A stretch of DNA of 64,000 nucleotides from VFZN01 sp963709325 (lineage in GTDB: Bacteria > Acidobacteriota > Vicinamibacteria > Vicinamibacterales > UBA2999), in the NCBI GenBank assembly GCA_963709325.1, contig CAVPVV010000003.1:2852001-2916000 (forward strand), written 5' to 3'. The notes beneath the pieces were generated by a model. It was not told where the DNA came from. It saw only the letters and a program-made list of their open reading frames with translations, and made no database searches. Shown piece by piece: positions 63,397-64,000 of this stretch; the first letter of the stretch is position 1; each line of letters opens with the position of its first letter. A program made the translations under genes and the position numbers.

Positions 63397-64000
63397 ATGA
63401 CGAGTGAGCGCGTGACACGGCGGCAGTTCGTCGGAATGGTCGCCGGCGCTGCCGCTGTTGGAGCGGGTTCCACGGCCCTCGTTCGCGGGCAGACCACGTC
63501 TGGCGGCGCGCGTTCGCGTTCGCGTCCAGACCGAGCTCGGGGACATCGTCCTCGAGCTCGATCCGAACCGGGCGCCGGGCACCACCGCGAACTTCCTGCG
63601 CTATGTCGACGCCGGTCACTACGATGGGGGGACGTTCCATCGCACCGTGAAGCCGGACAACCAGCCGGAAAGCACGGTGAAGATCGAGGTGATCCAGGCC
63701 GGCGTCAATCCCGATCGCGCCAAGCAGGGATTTGCGGCGATTCCGCTGGAGCGCACCTCGGCCACCGGCCTCGCGCACAAGGACGGCGCGGTATCGATGG
63801 CCCGCGGCGCCCCGGACTCGGCAACGTCAGGCTGGTTCATCTGCATCAACGATCAGCCGTCGCTCGATTTCGGCGGCGCGCGCAATCCGGACGGCCAGGG
63901 CTTTGCTGCGTTCGGCCGCGTGGTATCCGGGATGGACGTGGTCCGCCGGATCCAGCAGGCGCCGTCCTCGTCGGATCGCACCAGCAACACCGAGGCGCAG
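63397..64000 (+). CDS. Tat-exported cyclophilin-type peptidyl-prolyl isomerase, partial and frameshifted
   Basis: ATG 63397 gives a Tat-like signal (TRRQFVGMVAGAAAVGAGST) with the twin Arg. Near 63510-63525, in a CGTTCG repeat, the frame shifts by one. The cyclophilin domain then reads VQTELGDIVLELDPNRAPGT, NFLRYVDAGHYDGGTFHRTV, AVSMARGAPDSATSGWFICI, FGGARNPDGQGFAAFGRVVS and GMDVVRRI. The window ends before the stop. Catalytic Arg (HRTV) and the core are present. It folds proteins in the periplasm. It is 37 bases after the TonB receptor gene and may be co-transcribed. Confidence 0.75.
   Translation, partial: MTSERVTRRQFVGMVAGAAAVGAGSTALVRGQTTSGGARSRSRPDRARGHRPRARSEPGAGHHRELPALCRRRSLRWGDVPSHREAGQPAGKHGEDRGDPGRRQSRSRQAGICGDSAGAHLGHRPRAQGRRGIDGPRRPGLGNVRLVHLHQRSAVARFRRRAQSGRPGLCCVRPRGIRDGRGPPDPAGAVLVGSHQQHRGA

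Noticed and set aside
1..64000. CRISPR arrays, tRNA or rRNA genes
   Set aside because: No direct-repeat/spacer pattern, cloverleaf or conserved rRNA segment was seen by reading; a computed search would be needed to exclude short ones.

Overview
The window reads as part of a GC-rich Gram-negative genome, most like an acidobacterium of the Vicinamibacteria type. I infer this from the exosortase-A (XrtA) style exopolysaccharide genes, a carboxypeptidase-regulatory-like TonB receptor of the Oar type, an FG-GAP/VCBS protein and a Tat-exported cyclophilin. No 16S or other marker gene is present, so the taxonomy is inference. Nearly everything between about 1.5 and 58.7 kb belongs to one large extracellular polysaccharide (EPS) locus.

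Layout. 0.3-1.1 kb: a secreted collagen-like protein (-). 1.5-8.5 kb (+): a frame-broken asparagine synthase, an acyl carrier protein, an NAD-synthetase-like ligase, a YdcF-like protein, a Wzx-type flippase and a glycosyltransferase. 8.5-11 kb (-): two secreted carbohydrate-type proteins (a parallel beta-helix and a beta-sandwich). 11.2-32.7 kb (-): a long, tightly packed run of EPS genes. It holds six GT4-like glycosyltransferases and a GT2, a hexapeptide acyltransferase, a methyltransferase/PIG-L fusion, a NodB deacetylase, an OpgC-like acyltransferase, an O-antigen ligase/polymerase, an SGNH esterase, a DegT aminotransferase, a FemAB-like transferase, an FkbM methyltransferase and two pairs of XrtA-associated alpha/beta hydrolases.

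32.7-44.4 kb (-): a two-gene hybrid assembly line. The first gene is A-T-KS-AT-ACP-aminotransferase (2251 aa). The second is C-A-T-C-T (1657 aa) with no thioesterase. The two genes share an ATGA stop/start overlap and run directly into one hydrolase pair. From visible pocket residues the first A domain looks valine-like and the second glycine-like. The AT has the malonyl-type HAFH motif, there is no ketoreductase, and the aminotransferase would act on the beta-keto group. I think this is the most interesting system here: a peptide-polyketide line built into an EPS operon, perhaps to make an amino-acyl decoration for the polymer.

44.5-48 kb: an SGNH hydrolase (-), a JmjC/cupin-like protein (+), a TIGR04325-like methyltransferase (+, one frameshift) and an internally deleted IS21-type transposase remnant. 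48.3-58.7 kb (-): the assembly/export core in the order AAA ATPase, Wza-like, outer-membrane barrel, Wzz-like, CpsD-like, WbaP-like sugar transferase, DUF3473-type deacetylase, acyl-CoA ligase and PrmC-like methyltransferase. The genes from Wzz to PrmC carry many frame breaks although their conserved motifs and overlapping start/stop codons survive. I read these mainly as sequence or assembly errors, but real decay is not excluded. 59.1-64 kb (+): an FG-GAP protein, the TonB receptor (one inserted base) and a cyclophilin cut by the window edge. I found no tRNA, rRNA or CRISPR, and no XrtA exosortase.
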